From Bacteroidales bacterium (GTDB lineage Bacteria > Bacteroidota > Bacteroidia > Bacteroidales > UBA932): 64,000 nucleotides of DNA. Below the pieces are notes generated by a model. The model did no database searches. It was not told the DNA's origin and worked only from the letters and a program-made list of their open reading frames with translations. The stretch covers positions 62,001 through 126,000 of the forward strand of contig JAFPWG010000014.1 in assembly GCA_017395045.1 (NCBI GenBank), written 5' to 3'. Position 1 is the stretch's first letter. Every line of letters begins with the position of its first letter. Below are positions 51,583 to 62,089 of this stretch, piece by piece. Both the position numbers and the translations under genes were made by a program.

Positions 51583-52574
51583 TAAACGACGTTCACAAGC
51601 ACAGGATGGCCATTTTCACCTGTGAAGCCACCCGGTATTTCGCCGAAAAGGTGGTTGCGGCCATGAACCGGATGAAAAGTCCGGACGAACCGGACGTAGT
51701 GCTCGGTCCGCTCGAGGTTACCCACTTCAGCGATGGCGAGTTCGTGCCTTTCTTCGCGGAAAGCGTGCGCGGCGCCACCTGCTTCATCCTCCAGTCCACC
51801 TTCCCTCCTACGGACAACCTGATGGAGCTCCTGCTGACCATCGATGCGGCGAAGCGTGCTTCCGCCAACAAGGTGATCGCCGTCCTCCCGTATTTCGGAT
51901 GGGCCCGCCAGGACCGCAAGGACAAGCCGCGCGTGTCCATCGGCGCCAAGCTGGTGGCCAACATGCTCAAGACGGCCGGCACGGACGCTCTGATGACCTG
52001 CGACCTCCATGCGGACCAGATCCAGGGTTTCTTCGACCTGCCGGTGAATCACCTGTACGCGAGCTACGACTTCCTGGACATCCTCCGGAAGATGCAGAAG
52101 GCCGACCCGGAACGCTTCACGATCGCCGCTCCCGACATGGGCGGCGCGAAACGCGCCAACGCCTATGCGAAGAACCTGCACTGCCCGGTGGTCATCTGCC
52201 ACAAGACCCGTGCGAAGGCCAACGTGGTGGAGCGCATCGTCCCCATCGGCGAGGTGGAAGGCCGTGACATCGTGATCATCGACGACATCATCGACACCGC
52301 CGGCACCCTGACCGCCGCGGCGAACGAGCTGGTGAAACGGGGCGCCCGCAGCGTCCGGGCCTTTGCCACGCACGCCGTCCTGTCCGGTCCCGCCTACGAG
52401 CGGATCGACGCCTCCGCCCTGTCCGAGGTGTACGTGACCGATACCATCCCCCTGAATCCCGAGAAGAAGGCCCTCCAGGGCAAGATCCGCGTGGTCTCCC
52501 TGGCCGAAACCTTCGCCCGGATGATCCTGAGGGTGTACAATTATGAACCCATCTCTTCCGAATTCCCGCTCTGA
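51579..52574 (+). CDS. prs: Ribose-phosphate pyrophosphokinase
   Basis: 331 residues from the ATG at 51579, overlapping the engB stop. The ATP loop (YFGWARQDRKDKPRVSIGAKLVANML), the PRPP-synthase DLHADQIQGFFDLPVNHLYA and the ribose-5-phosphate loop DIVIIDDIIDTAGTLTAAA are all present. It makes PRPP for nucleotide, histidine and tryptophan synthesis. The N-terminus is longer than in E. coli Prs, and an ATG nine codons downstream is an alternative start. The next gene's ATG overlaps the prs stop by one base. Confidence 0.96.
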   Translation: MINDVHKHRMAIFTCEATRYFAEKVVAAMNRMKSPDEPDVVLGPLEVTHFSDGEFVPFFAESVRGATCFILQSTFPPTDNLMELLLTIDAAKRASANKVIAVLPYFGWARQDRKDKPRVSIGAKLVANMLKTAGTDALMTCDLHADQIQGFFDLPVNHLYASYDFLDILRKMQKADPERFTIAAPDMGGAKRANAYAKNLHCPVVICHKTRAKANVVERIVPIGEVEGRDIVIIDDIIDTAGTLTAAANELVKRGARSVRAFATHAVLSGPAYERIDASALSEVYVTDTIPLNPEKKALQGKIRVVSLAETFARMILRVYNYEPISSEFPL

Positions 52575-52828
52575 TGAAAGTGTTCCTCGCCGCCATCGTC
52601 TTCGTGGGGCTCGCCGTGCTGCTGCTCGGGGTGAATATCTTCTTTTTCCACCGTCCTTTCCCGGACGGGGAGATATCTTCCAATCCCGAGATGCGGAAGC
52701 TGGGCATCAAGTGCGCGAAGCAGGAGGAGATGGAACTGCTGAGATCCCGGAAGGGGAAGAAAGGCTGCACCGGAACATACAGTGATGCCTGCTCCGGCTG
52801 CGCTTTGTATCCATACGAAAAAAAGTAG
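52574..52828 (+). CDS. Small membrane-anchored Cys-containing protein
   Basis: 84 residues. One N-terminal helix (about 3-25, VFLAAIVFVGLAVLLLGVNIFFF) is followed by a short soluble tail with Cys47 and a C-terminal cluster CTGTYSDACSGC (Cys65, 73, 76). It resembles small single-helix Cys proteins widespread in Bacteroidota, of which NqrM is the only member with a role known to me; the Cys spacing differs from NqrM. A metal or Fe-S site is plausible. It sits between prs and der, 3 bp from der. Confidence 0.75.
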   Translation: MKVFLAAIVFVGLAVLLLGVNIFFFHRPFPDGEISSNPEMRKLGIKCAKQEEMELLRSRKGKKGCTGTYSDACSGCALYPYEKK

Positions 52829-52831
52829 ATT

Positions 52832-54139
52832 ATGGCACTAGTTGCAATCGTGGGACGGCCGAACGTGGGCAAGTCCACCTTATTCAACCGCCTGGTGGGC
52901 ATGCGCCAGGCCATCGTCGACGAGACCGCCGGCGTGACCCGGGACCGGCACTACGGCAAGTGCGAGTGGTGCGGGACCGAGTTCTCGGTGGTGGACACCG
53001 GCGGCTACACCTCCAATTCGGACGACGTCTTCGAAGACGCCATCCGGCGCCAGGTGGTCATCGCCGTGGAAGAGGCCGACGTGGTCCTGTTCATGTGCGA
53101 GGCCGCAACCGGCATCACCGACTACGACGAGGAGATCGCGGACCTGCTCCGCCGGTCGAAGAAACCCGTCGTCCTGTGCGTGAACAAGGTCGATTCCGGC
53201 GAGAAGATGTACGACGCGTACGACTTTTACGGGCTGGGACTCGGCGAGGTGTGGAGCATTTCCGCAGCCAACGGTTCCGGCACGGGGGACCTCCTGGACG
53301 AGATCGTCCGCGTGCTTCCGGAGGAGTCGGCGGAGGAGGAAGACCACTCCGACATCCCGCACATCGCCATCGTGGGACGTCCGAACGTGGGCAAGTCCTC
53401 GCTGACGAATGCCCTTCTGGGCGAAGAACGGAACATCGTTACGCCGGTTGCCGGCACCACGCGCGACTCCATATCCACTTACTATAACAAGTTCGGTCAC
53501 GAGTTCATGCTGGTGGACACCGCCGGCATGCGCAAGCGGGCGAAGGTCACCGAGGACCTGGAATTCTATTCCGTCCTCCGGGCCATGCGCACGATCGAGC
53601 ATTCGGACGTGTGCATCCTCATGATCGACGCCACGCTGGGCATGGAGGCGCAGGACATGAACATCTTCAACATCATCCAGAAGAACCGCAAGGGCTGCGT
53701 CATCGTCGTGAACAAGTGGGACCTCTTCGAGAAGGAGTCCAACACGATGCGCGACTACATCGTGGCCCTGAAGTCCCGCCTGGCTCCGTTCAACGACATT
53801 CCGATCGTGTTCACGTCCGTGATCAACAAGCAGCGCATCCTGGAGGTGCTGAATGCCGCCGCCCACGTGGCGGAGAACATGAAGCGCCGCATCCCCACAT
53901 CCGAGCTGAACGACGCGATGCTTCCCGAGATCGAGAACTATCCGCCGCCGGCCTGGAAGGGGAAGTATATCAAGATCAAGTACGCCACGCAGCTTCCTAC
54001 GCGCACGCCGCAGTTCGCTTTCTTCTGCAACCTGCCCCAGTGGGTGAAGGACCCGTACAAGCGGTTCCTGGAGAACAAGCTCCGCGAGCATTTCGACTTC
54101 ACCGGCTGCCCCATCCAGGTGTATGCCCGTGCGAAATAA
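52832..54139 (+). CDS. der: Double-era GTPase Der (EngA)
   Basis: 435 residues with two GTPase domains in tandem: G1 [14 protein letters not shown] (about 8-21) and [16 protein letters not shown] (about 180), G3 DTGGYTS and [11 protein letters not shown]4 NKVD and NKWD. A KH-like C-terminal domain follows ([32 protein letters not shown]). Der acts in 50S ribosome assembly. The xseA start overlaps its last 17 bp. Confidence 0.98.
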   Translation: MALVAIVGRPNVGKSTLFNRLVGMRQAIVDETAGVTRDRHYGKCEWCGTEFSVVDTGGYTSNSDDVFEDAIRRQVVIAVEEADVVLFMCEAATGITDYDEEIADLLRRSKKPVVLCVNKVDSGEKMYDAYDFYGLGLGEVWSISAANGSGTGDLLDEIVRVLPEESAEEEDHSDIPHIAIVGRPNVGKSSLTNALLGEERNIVTPVAGTTRDSISTYYNKFGHEFMLVDTAGMRKRAKVTEDLEFYSVLRAMRTIEHSDVCILMIDATLGMEAQDMNIFNIIQKNRKGCVIVVNKWDLFEKESNTMRDYIVALKSRLAPFNDIPIVFTSVINKQRILEVLNAAAHVAENMKRRIPTSELNDAMLPEIENYPPPAWKGKYIKIKYATQLPTRTPQFAFFCNLPQWVKDPYKRFLENKLREHFDFTGCPIQVYARAK

Positions 54140-55337
54140 AACCGTGGCAAGGGATTACCTGGAGTTGTCTGAGCTGCTCGCCAGGGTGAAGGAAGGGGTC
54201 GAGGACGCCTTCCCCGACCGGTATTGGGTAAAGGGCGAGATCAGCTCCTGGAGTCCCAGGGCCAATGGCCACTGCTACCTGAACCTGTCCCAGAGCGTGG
54301 ACGGGAAGCAGGTGGCGGACATCCGGGCGATGATCTGGAAATGGCAGTACCCCCAGCTGAAGGTCTTTTTCGAGGATACGACGGGACAGGAACTCCGGGC
54401 CGGCATCACCGTGCTGGTCCGGGTACAGGTGAGTTTCAGCGAACTGTACGGGATTTCCCTGTTCATCGACGATATCGACCCGGCCTTTACCGTAGGGGAG
54501 CAGGCCCTGGCGAAGAAGAAGGCCATCGAGAAACTGACGAAAAGCGGCTATCTGGATATGCAGCAGGAACTTGCGCTGCCCAGGCTGCCCTATGCCCTGG
54601 CCGTCATTACGTCGAAGACGGCCGCGGGGTACGGCGATTTCCGCCGTCACTTGCTGGAGAACGGGGCGGGATATGCCTTCCGGCTGGACCTGTTCGAAGC
54701 CCTGATGCAAGGGGAACAGGCTCCTGCTTCTATCATTTCGGCCCTGCTGGAGGCGCAGGAGCACCCCTACGACGCCATCCTGATCCTTCGCGGCGGAGGT
54801 TCGGAGATGGATCTTTCCTGTTTTGACGATTACGACCTGGCCGTAGCCATCGCCACCTGCCCGGTTCCGGTGATAACCGCCATCGGTCATGACAGGGATT
54901 ATCATATCGCCGACATGGTGGCGAACCGCTACGTAAAGACGCCCACCGCCCTGGCGGACCTTTTCCTGGACGCCTATGCGGAGGAAGACGCCACCCTGGA
55001 TATGCTGGAGGCGCGGGTGCGGAAGGCCGTCTCCGACCGTCTGGCCGGCATGACCCGGACGGTAGATGCCGCCGTGGCGCGGCTCCGTTTCGCCGTGGAA
55101 ATGCGTCTCAGGCAGGCCGAATCGGCCCTGGCCCTGCAGGAAGCACTCATCGCCAAGTCCGACCCGCGCAGCATCCTGCGGCTGGGCTACGTGCTGGTGA
55201 CCGGCGGGGACGGAAAGGTCCTCAAGACCGCCGCCCGGGTGCGGGCGGGAGACCGGATCGGCGTGCGTTTCGCCGACGGGGCGCTGACGGCGACGGTGGA
55301 TGAAGTGAAACAAGATGCCCGGCCGGGCCGGGCTTGA
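54123..55337 (+). CDS. xseA: Exodeoxyribonuclease VII large subunit
   Basis: 404 residues. The N-terminal OB fold ([24 protein letters not shown], about 33-60) is followed by the catalytic domain with the conserved [38 protein letters not shown] and [33 protein letters not shown] long coiled coil and a C-terminal domain end with [14 protein letters not shown]. The XseAB complex degrades single-stranded DNA to oligonucleotides. The stop overlaps a TTG at the start of the next frame. Confidence 0.97.
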   Translation: MPVRNKTVARDYLELSELLARVKEGVEDAFPDRYWVKGEISSWSPRANGHCYLNLSQSVDGKQVADIRAMIWKWQYPQLKVFFEDTTGQELRAGITVLVRVQVSFSELYGISLFIDDIDPAFTVGEQALAKKKAIEKLTKSGYLDMQQELALPRLPYALAVITSKTAAGYGDFRRHLLENGAGYAFRLDLFEALMQGEQAPASIISALLEAQEHPYDAILILRGGGSEMDLSCFDDYDLAVAIATCPVPVITAIGHDRDYHIADMVANRYVKTPTALADLFLDAYAEEDATLDMLEARVRKAVSDRLAGMTRTVDAAVARLRFAVEMRLRQAESALALQEALIAKSDPRSILRLGYVLVTGGDGKVLKTAARVRAGDRIGVRFADGALTATVDEVKQDARPGRA

Positions 55338-55348
55338 CGAAGAGGGAT

Positions 55349-55543
55349 ATGGAAGAGAAATTCGATTACGCGAAAGCGGTGGCGGAACTGGAGAAGATCG
55401 CCGCCAAGGTGGAGGATCCGGCGACGAAACTGGACGACATCGATGCGCTCGTGGTGCGCAGCAACGCCCTCCTGAAAGGCTGTCGGGCGTATCTGAGGAC
55501 CGTGAGGGAAAAGATTGACAAACTGGACACTGACCAAGCATAG
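55349..55543 (+). CDS. xseB: Exodeoxyribonuclease VII small subunit
   Basis: 64 residues from the ATG at 55349, preceded by AGAGGG. A TTG at 55334 overlapping the xseA stop is an alternative giving five more residues. The helical-hairpin pattern FDYAKAVAELEKIAAKVEDPATKLDDIDALVVRSNALLKGCRAYL is that of XseB, which binds the XseA coiled coil as several copies. The ATG of the branching enzyme follows one base after the stop. Confidence 0.92.
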   Translation: MEEKFDYAKAVAELEKIAAKVEDPATKLDDIDALVVRSNALLKGCRAYLRTVREKIDKLDTDQA

Positions 55544-55544
55544 T

Positions 55545-57542
55545 ATGAAGAAACTTTACGAAACCGATCCGTACCTGCTGCCCTACAGGGCGGCGATCGA
55601 GGCGCGGCACGAGCGCATCCTGGGAATGAAGCGGCACATCGCGGGCGACGGCCTGCTGAAGGATGCCGTGAACAACCACATGTACTATGGCCTGCACCGC
55701 TGTGACGACGGGTCGTGGGTGTTCCGCGAATGGGCCCCGAACGCCACGAAGATCTACCTCGTGGGCGATTTCAACAACTGGAAGCGCACGGATGCCTATG
55801 CTCTGAAACCTACCGGCAAAGGCAACTGGGAGATCACCCTCCCGTCCTTCTTCCTGAACCACGGCGAGCTGTACAAGCTGTACATCGAGTGGCCGGGCGG
55901 GGCGGGGGAACGCCTTCCTTCCTACGTGACGCGCGTCGTCCAGGATGAAACGACGAAAGTCTTCTCCGCCCAGGTGTGGGATCCGGCCGAAAAATACGTC
56001 TGGAAGCACTCCCGGGCCGGGAAGCGGCCGCATCCGATGATCTACGAATGCCACATCGGCATGTCCTCCGAGCAGGAGAAAGTGGCTTCCTTCGAGGATT
56101 TCCGCAAGACGGTCCTTCCGAAGGTGAAGAAACTGGGTTACGACACCCTCCAGATCATGGCCCTGCAGGAGCACCCCTACTACGGTTCCTTCGGCTATCA
56201 GGTTTCCAACTTCTTCGCCCTGAGCTCCCGCTTCGGCACGCCCGAAGAGTTCAAGCGCCTGGTGGACGACGCCCACGGGAAGGGCATCGCCGTGGTGATG
56301 GACATCGTCCACAGCCACAGCGTGGACAACGAGGCGGAGGGTCTGTCGAACTTCGACGGCACCGACCACCTGTACTTCTATTCCGGTCCCCAGGGCCATC
56401 ATCCCGCCTGGGGATCCCGCTGTTTCGACTACGGGAAGGACGAAACGAAGTATTTCCTGCTGTCCAACGTGAAATACTGGATGGAGGAGTACCATATCGA
56501 CGGTTTCCGCTTCGATGGGGTGACCTCGATGCTGTACTGGGACCACGGCCTCGGAAAGGATTTCGTGGGCTATGACAACTATTTCAACGGGGGGGTCGAT
56601 GAGAACGCGGTAACTTACCTCGCCCTGGCGAACATCCTGGTCCGGGAGATGGACCCGAACGCCTTCACCATCGCCGAGGACGTCTCCGGCATGGCCGGCC
56701 TGGCCGCCCCGCTGGCGGCCGGCGGCGTGGGTTTCGATTTCCGGATGTCGATGGGCGTCGCCGACCACTGGATCAAGTGGATCAAGGAACTCTCCGACGA
56801 GCAGTGGTCCGTGGGCGAGATCTGGTGGCAGCTCACCAACAAGCGGGACGATGAGAAGACCATCTCCTACGCCGAATGCCACGATCAGGCGCTGGTAGGG
56901 GACAAGACACTGATATTCAGACTGATGGACAAGGAGATGTATTTCTCCATGAACACGGAGTCCCGGAATCCGGTCGTAGACCGGGGCATCGCCCTCCACA
57001 AGATGATCCGCCTGGTGACCGCCGCTACGGCGGGCGACGGCTATCTGAACTTCATGGGCAACGAGTTCGGTCATCCCGAATGGATCGACTTCCCGCGGGA
57101 GGGGAACGGCTGGTCCTACAAGCACGCCCGCCGGCAGTGGTCGCTGGCCGACCCGGACTATCTCCGGTACGGTTTCCTGCGGAATTTCGACGAGGCGATG
57201 GTGCATCTTGTCCGTTCAGAGCGTGTGCTTTATGCCCGTCCGGAACTTCTTGTGCAGGACGAGCAGAAGAAAATCTTGATTTTCAGACGCAAAAACTGTA
57301 TCTTTGCGCTGAATTTCTCGGCGTCGGGTTCCTATGCGGATTACGGGTTCGCGGCACCCGCGGGAGAATGGGTGGATGTCCTTGACACAGATGAAGCCAG
57401 GTTCAACGGCTTCAGCCGCATCGTGTCCGGGGAACACCATTTCACCGTGCCCGAAAAATCACCCAACGGCAATCCGCGGTACGGAGATACCCTGTACCTC
57501 TATCTCCCCGCCCGCAGCGCTGTCGTACTGAAGAAATTATAA
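55545..57542 (+). CDS. 1,4-alpha-glucan branching enzyme (GH13, eukaryote-like type)
   Basis: 665 residues from the ATG at 55545. An N-terminal CBM48 (HRCDDGSWVFREWAPNATKIYLVGDFNNWK, about 52-85) precedes the GH13 barrel with DIVHSH, the nucleophile Asp324 (GFRFDGVTSM), the acid/base Glu378 (FTIAEDVSG) and the third Asp in AECHDQALVGDK. The motif pattern matches the GH13_8 type found in eukaryotes, not bacterial GlgB. It creates alpha-1,6 branches in glycogen. The next gene's ATG overlaps the stop by one base; it opens the glycogen operon. Confidence 0.96.
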   Translation: MKKLYETDPYLLPYRAAIEARHERILGMKRHIAGDGLLKDAVNNHMYYGLHRCDDGSWVFREWAPNATKIYLVGDFNNWKRTDAYALKPTGKGNWEITLPSFFLNHGELYKLYIEWPGGAGERLPSYVTRVVQDETTKVFSAQVWDPAEKYVWKHSRAGKRPHPMIYECHIGMSSEQEKVASFEDFRKTVLPKVKKLGYDTLQIMALQEHPYYGSFGYQVSNFFALSSRFGTPEEFKRLVDDAHGKGIAVVMDIVHSHSVDNEAEGLSNFDGTDHLYFYSGPQGHHPAWGSRCFDYGKDETKYFLLSNVKYWMEEYHIDGFRFDGVTSMLYWDHGLGKDFVGYDNYFNGGVDENAVTYLALANILVREMDPNAFTIAEDVSGMAGLAAPLAAGGVGFDFRMSMGVADHWIKWIKELSDEQWSVGEIWWQLTNKRDDEKTISYAECHDQALVGDKTLIFRLMDKEMYFSMNTESRNPVVDRGIALHKMIRLVTAATAGDGYLNFMGNEFGHPEWIDFPREGNGWSYKHARRQWSLADPDYLRYGFLRNFDEAMVHLVRSERVLYARPELLVQDEQKKILIFRRKNCIFALNFSASGSYADYGFAAPAGEWVDVLDTDEARFNGFSRIVSGEHHFTVPEKSPNGNPRYGDTLYLYLPARSAVVLKKL

Positions 57543-59491
57543 TGCTGACGCATATGGCTTTTTTGAAATTCAACAAGTCCGAGCTCGTCAACCTGTCCTA
57601 CTCGCTGAAGCGGGAGATTCTCCTCGCGAGCAAGACGGGCGCTTTCTGCAACACGTCCATCGTCACTTGCAACACGCGCCGCTACCACGGCCTTCTGGCC
57701 GTTCCGGTGGAGCTTTTCGGGGGCTACAGGCACATGCTCCTGTCCTCCCTGGACGAGAGCCTGACCCTCCGGGGGAAGCGGTTCAACCTGGGCATCCACT
57801 GCTACGGGGACGTGTACGAACCGCGCGGACACAAGTACATCGTGGACTTCGACGCCGATCCGGTCCCGATGGTCACCTACAAGATCGGCGAGATCCTTTT
57901 CCGCAAATCCCTCGCTCTCACGCCGGACAAGAACCAGCTCCTCATCAAGTACGAACTGGTGCAGGCGCCCGCGAAGGTGAAGCTGGAACTGAAACCTTTC
58001 CTGTCCTTCCGCCGCGTGCATGACCTGACGCACCAGAATGCGGAAGCCCGGACCGAGGCGAAGGCCATCGAAGGCGGTGTCGCCTTCAACCTCTATGAAG
58101 GCTTCCCCGACCTGAACCTGCAGGTCAGCGGTACGTCCGCGTTCAAGTCGGCCCCGTGCTGGTACAACGACGTCACCTATTCCGACGAGATGCGCCGTGG
58201 TTTCGACTGCCGCGAGGACCTCTTCGTCCCGGGCAACTTCGAACTGACGCTGAATCCCGGCGATTCCGTGGTCTTCTCCGCCAGCGCCGACGGCCCGGTC
58301 GCGAAGGCCGGCCTCAAGCGCCGTTTCGAGACCACGGTGGGCAAGATCGGTCCCATCACATCCTTCCGCGACCAGCTCGTGCGGGACGCCGACCTGCTGA
58401 TCCGGGACGGAAACGGCCATAAGCAGGTCGTTGCGGGTTATTCCTGGCTGCTCACCGGCCTCCTGCGCGAGACGCTTTATTCCCTCGCCGGCCTCACCCT
58501 GTACGGCAAGGACGATCCGAAGGAGTTCGAGGAAATCCTGGACAACCTCATCGCCGACGAGCAGGAGCGCCTGTTCCGCCGCACGACGCAGGTGGAGGCG
58601 CCGCTCTATATGACCGTCACCCTGCAGCAGTACATCGCCTATGCCGGCAATGAGAAGCATATCTGGACCAAGTACGGCGATACCCTGAAGGGCATCCTGG
58701 CCAGCTATCTGCCGGGCCGCCGCAAGGAAGTGGCCATGCAGCCGAACGGTCTCCTGTGGGCCCAGGTGGACGGCGTCGCCCTCTCCTGGATGAACGCCTA
58801 CATCAACGGCCGTGCGGTGAACGAGCGCCCTGGTTACCAGGTGGAAACGAACGCGATGTGGTACAACGCCATCTGCTTCGCCCTGGACATGGAAGCCAGG
58901 TACGGACCCAGGAACAGCGCGTTCGTAAAGGAATGGACTCCTATCAAGGCGCTGGTGGACAATAACTTCCAGTCCACTTTCTGGAATGCGGAATTCGGCT
59001 TCCTCGCCGACTATGTGGACGGCTACGGCCAGAACCTGGACCTCCGTCCGAACCAGCTGTGGGCCGTCTCCCTGGATTACAAGGCGGTTTCCGACGAGGT
59101 GATCGGTTCCGTGATGCGCGTGGTGAACAACGAACTGGTCACCCGTCGCGGCATCCGCACCCTCTCTCCCCGTGACAGCAAGTACAAGGGTGTGTACGAA
59201 GGCAACCAGATCGAGCGCGATCTCGCCTATACGAACGGTTGCACCTGGATTTTCCTCCTGGCGCAGTACTGCTATGCGAGCTTCAACATGATGGGCAAGA
59301 ACTTCGTCAAGCGCGCCCAGTGGCTTACGGAAGGCTTCTACGAGGACCTCTCCAAGCACGGCGTGGGTCACTTCTCCGAACTGTACGACGGCGACCCGCC
59401 CCACGAGCCGCACGGAGCCGTATCTTCGGCTACGGCAACGTCCGCCCTGCTGATTATCAACTGGTTGATCGATAAATACATGGAGGAATAA
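57542..59491 (+). CDS. Glycogen debranching enzyme, GH133-like (amylo-alpha-1,6-glucosidase)
   Basis: 649 residues; the ATG at 57542 overlaps the previous stop, and an ATG four codons later is an alternative. An N-terminal beta-sandwich domain (LLASKTGAFCNTSIVTCNTRRYHGLLAVPV, DESLTLRGKRFNLGIHCYGDVYEPRGHKYI) is linked to an (alpha/alpha)6 barrel with AGYSWLLTGLLRETLYSL, ETNAMWYNAICFALDMEA and YTNGCTWIFLLAQYC. This architecture hydrolyses alpha-1,6 branch stubs. It lies in the middle of the glycogen operon, 3 bp before the glycosyltransferase. Confidence 0.93.
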   Translation: MLTHMAFLKFNKSELVNLSYSLKREILLASKTGAFCNTSIVTCNTRRYHGLLAVPVELFGGYRHMLLSSLDESLTLRGKRFNLGIHCYGDVYEPRGHKYIVDFDADPVPMVTYKIGEILFRKSLALTPDKNQLLIKYELVQAPAKVKLELKPFLSFRRVHDLTHQNAEARTEAKAIEGGVAFNLYEGFPDLNLQVSGTSAFKSAPCWYNDVTYSDEMRRGFDCREDLFVPGNFELTLNPGDSVVFSASADGPVAKAGLKRRFETTVGKIGPITSFRDQLVRDADLLIRDGNGHKQVVAGYSWLLTGLLRETLYSLAGLTLYGKDDPKEFEEILDNLIADEQERLFRRTTQVEAPLYMTVTLQQYIAYAGNEKHIWTKYGDTLKGILASYLPGRRKEVAMQPNGLLWAQVDGVALSWMNAYINGRAVNERPGYQVETNAMWYNAICFALDMEARYGPRNSAFVKEWTPIKALVDNNFQSTFWNAEFGFLADYVDGYGQNLDLRPNQLWAVSLDYKAVSDEVIGSVMRVVNNELVTRRGIRTLSPRDSKYKGVYEGNQIERDLAYTNGCTWIFLLAQYCYASFNMMGKNFVKRAQWLTEGFYEDLSKHGVGHFSELYDGDPPHEPHGAVSSATATSALLIINWLIDKYMEE

Positions 59492-59494
59492 GCG

Positions 59495-60784
59495 ATGAGA
59501 GTCCTTATGTTCGGCTGGGAGTTTCCTCCCCATATCGCAGGCGGTCTGGGTACGGCCTGCGAGGGCATCGTCAAGGGTCTCGCCTACAACGGCGTGGAAA
59601 CCCTCTTCGTGATGCCGTCCGCCTCCGGCGACGAAGACCAGAGCGCCACGACCATCATCAACGCCAGCGACGTGGAGGTGGATACGGTGTCCGAGTCCGT
59701 CGAGGAGTATCTGGACAAGGTCAAGTTCATCCACATCGGCACCAACATGGTTCCTTACGCCGACCCGGAGGAGTTCTCCCGCCTGGTCGAGGAGGACCGT
59801 AGGCGCCAGGTCAAGGATTTCTCCGTGAGCTACGGCCAGAAATACAAGTTCTCCGGCAAGTACGGCGCCAACCTGATGGAAGAGGTCGCCCGCTATGCGA
59901 TGGTAGGCGGTACGATCGCCATGCAGCGCAAGAACGACTTCGACGTCATCCACGCGCACGACTGGCTTACCTATTACGCTGGCATCGCCGCGAAGGAACT
60001 CACCGGCAAGCCGCTGGTGATCCACGTGCACGCCACTTCCTTCGACCGCGGCAGCGTGGACAACATCGACACGCGCGTTTTTGCGATCGAGCAGAAAGGC
60101 ATGCAGATGGCCGACCGCGTGGTCACGGTGTCCAACCTCACCCGCAACATCGTCATCAACCGCTATGGTATCGACCCGGCGAAGGTCGTTACGGTGCATA
60201 ACGCCGTGGACTTCAGCGGCCGGGAGAACCTGGTGGTCGAGCGCGGCGTGAAGGAGAAGGTAGTCACCTTCCTGGGCCGCATCACCTACCAGAAAGGCCC
60301 CGAGTACTTCATCGAGGCCGCCGCGAAGGTGCTCAAGCGCACCAAGAACGTCCGGTTCGTGATGGCCGGCAGCGGTGACATGATGAACCGCAGCATCCGC
60401 CACGCCGCCCGGCTGGGCATTTCCGACCGTTTCCACTTCACGGGCTTCCTCCGCGGTGCGGACGTCCAGAAGATGTTCGCCCTCTCCGACGTGTACATCA
60501 TGCCGTCCATCTCCGAACCCTTCGGCATTTCGCCCCTGGAGGCGATGCGCACGGGAGTTCCGTCCATCATCTCCAAGCAGTCCGGTGCCGCCGAGGTGCT
60601 CAAGTACGCCTTCAAGGTGGACTTCTGGGATGTGGACGCGATGGCCGACGAGATCTATGCCCTCCTGAATTATCCCGCTCTCGCGAACTTCTCCGCGCGC
60701 GCCGGATACGACGAGGTGAACACCCTCAAGTGGAACGGCGCTACGGCCAAGCTCAAGCAAGTGTACGAATCAGTTGTAAAGTAG
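59495..60784 (+). CDS. GT4-family glycosyltransferase of the glycogen operon
   Basis: 429 residues with the GT-B fold: the N-terminal MRVLMFGWEFPPHIAGGLGTACEGIVKGL and IHAHDWLTYYAG, and the C-terminal donor-binding VTFLGRITYQKGPEYFIEAAAKV, FTGFLRGADVQKMFALSDVYIMPSISEPFGISPLEAM with the E-x7-E motif. The N-terminus is close to glycogen synthase-like GT4 enzymes found beside GH57 and debranching genes in Bacteroidetes. Glucan elongation is inferred; donor (UDP- or ADP-glucose) is not readable from sequence. Confidence 0.9.
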   Translation: MRVLMFGWEFPPHIAGGLGTACEGIVKGLAYNGVETLFVMPSASGDEDQSATTIINASDVEVDTVSESVEEYLDKVKFIHIGTNMVPYADPEEFSRLVEEDRRRQVKDFSVSYGQKYKFSGKYGANLMEEVARYAMVGGTIAMQRKNDFDVIHAHDWLTYYAGIAAKELTGKPLVIHVHATSFDRGSVDNIDTRVFAIEQKGMQMADRVVTVSNLTRNIVINRYGIDPAKVVTVHNAVDFSGRENLVVERGVKEKVVTFLGRITYQKGPEYFIEAAAKVLKRTKNVRFVMAGSGDMMNRSIRHAARLGISDRFHFTGFLRGADVQKMFALSDVYIMPSISEPFGISPLEAMRTGVPSIISKQSGAAEVLKYAFKVDFWDVDAMADEIYALLNYPALANFSARAGYDEVNTLKWNGATAKLKQVYESVVK

Positions 60785-60805
60785 AAAAGCATAAACAATA
60801 TCGAT

Positions 60806-62089
60806 ATGGCGACCAAAAGTATCTGCCTGTATTTCCAGGTCCATCAGCCCACCCGGCTCAGACTCTACAGATTCTTCGATATCGGCAAGGATTCCCATTA
60901 CTATGACGACTTCGCGAACCGGACCATCCTCCGGCGCATCGCCCAGAAGTGCTATCTGCCGATGAATGCGCAGCTCCTCGAGCAGATCAAGCAGGGCAAG
61001 GGCAAGTTCAAGGTGGCCTTCTCCATCTCCGGTTCCGCCCTGGAGCAGTTCCAGCGCTTCGCCCCGGAGGTGATCGACAGCTTCCGCGCCCTCGCCGAAA
61101 CCGGCTGCGTGGAATTCCTGTGCGAGACCTATTACCATTCGCTGGCCTCCCTGGCCTCCGAGTCCGAATTCGAGCACCAGGTGGCCAAGCACAAGAAAGC
61201 CATCGAGGACCTGTTCGGTGTCACCCCGACGACGTTCCGCAATACCGAGCTCATTTATTCCAACGCCATCGGCGAATATGTCTATGGCCTGGGCTTCAAG
61301 ACGATGCTCACCGAGGGCGCCCGCCACATCATGGGCTGGCAGAGCCCGAACTTCGTGTATTCCTGCGAGACGCAGCCCAAGCTGAAGCTCCTCCTCCGCA
61401 ATTCCGGCCTTTCCGACGACATCGCCTTCCGGTTCTCCAACCGGAGTTGGGACATGTGGCCCCTCACGGCCGATAAATACCTCACCTGGGTGAAGGAATC
61501 CGCCAAGGACGACGACATCGTGAACCTGTTCATGGACTATGAGACCTTCGGCGAGCACCAGAGTGCCGCCAGCGGTATCTTCGACTTCATGAAGGCCCTT
61601 CCGGAGGCCGTGATTGCCGACGGAACCTTCTCCTTCGTGACTCCCTCCGAGGCTGCGAAGAAGCTCAAACCCGTTGGCGAACTGGATGTTCCGGACGCCA
61701 TCTCCTGGGCCGATGAGGAGCGTGACGTCACCGCCTGGCTGGGCAACGAACTCCAGCAGGAGGCCTTCAACAAGGTGTATGCGATGACCGAGAAGCTCTC
61801 CATCGTGGGCGATCCCGACCTCTGGGAGGACTTCGGTCACCTGCAGGAAAGCGACCACTTCTATTACATGTGCACCAAGTTCTTCTCCGACGGGGAAGTT
61901 CACAAGTATTTCAACCCGTACGACACGCCGTACGAGGCGTTCATCAACTTCATGAACGTCCTTTCCGACTTCCAGATCCGGCTCGACGAGAAGCGCGCCG
62001 CCCTGGACGTGAAGGAGGCTGCCGTCCAGGAGGTGCAGGCCGCGCCCGTCAAGAAAAAGACAACCCGGAAAACTGTCAAGAAGAAATAA
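60806..62089 (+). CDS. GH57 family amylase-like enzyme
   Basis: 427 residues. The GH57 (beta/alpha)7 signatures are SICLYFQVHQPTR (motif 1), LCETYYHSLASL (motif 2), the nucleophile Glu148 (TFRNTELIYSN) and the acid/base Asp244 (LFMDYETFGEHQ). A C-terminal Lys/Thr-rich tail (PVKKKTTRKTVKKK) follows. Family members are amylases, amylopullulanases and branching enzymes, all acting on alpha-glucans; this one is likely cytoplasmic because no signal peptide is seen. The fusion gene starts directly at its stop. Confidence 0.93.
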   Translation: MATKSICLYFQVHQPTRLRLYRFFDIGKDSHYYDDFANRTILRRIAQKCYLPMNAQLLEQIKQGKGKFKVAFSISGSALEQFQRFAPEVIDSFRALAETGCVEFLCETYYHSLASLASESEFEHQVAKHKKAIEDLFGVTPTTFRNTELIYSNAIGEYVYGLGFKTMLTEGARHIMGWQSPNFVYSCETQPKLKLLLRNSGLSDDIAFRFSNRSWDMWPLTADKYLTWVKESAKDDDIVNLFMDYETFGEHQSAASGIFDFMKALPEAVIADGTFSFVTPSEAAKKLKPVGELDVPDAISWADEERDVTAWLGNELQQEAFNKVYAMTEKLSIVGDPDLWEDFGHLQESDHFYYMCTKFFSDGEVHKYFNPYDTPYEAFINFMNVLSDFQIRLDEKRAALDVKEAAVQEVQAAPVKKKTTRKTVKKK

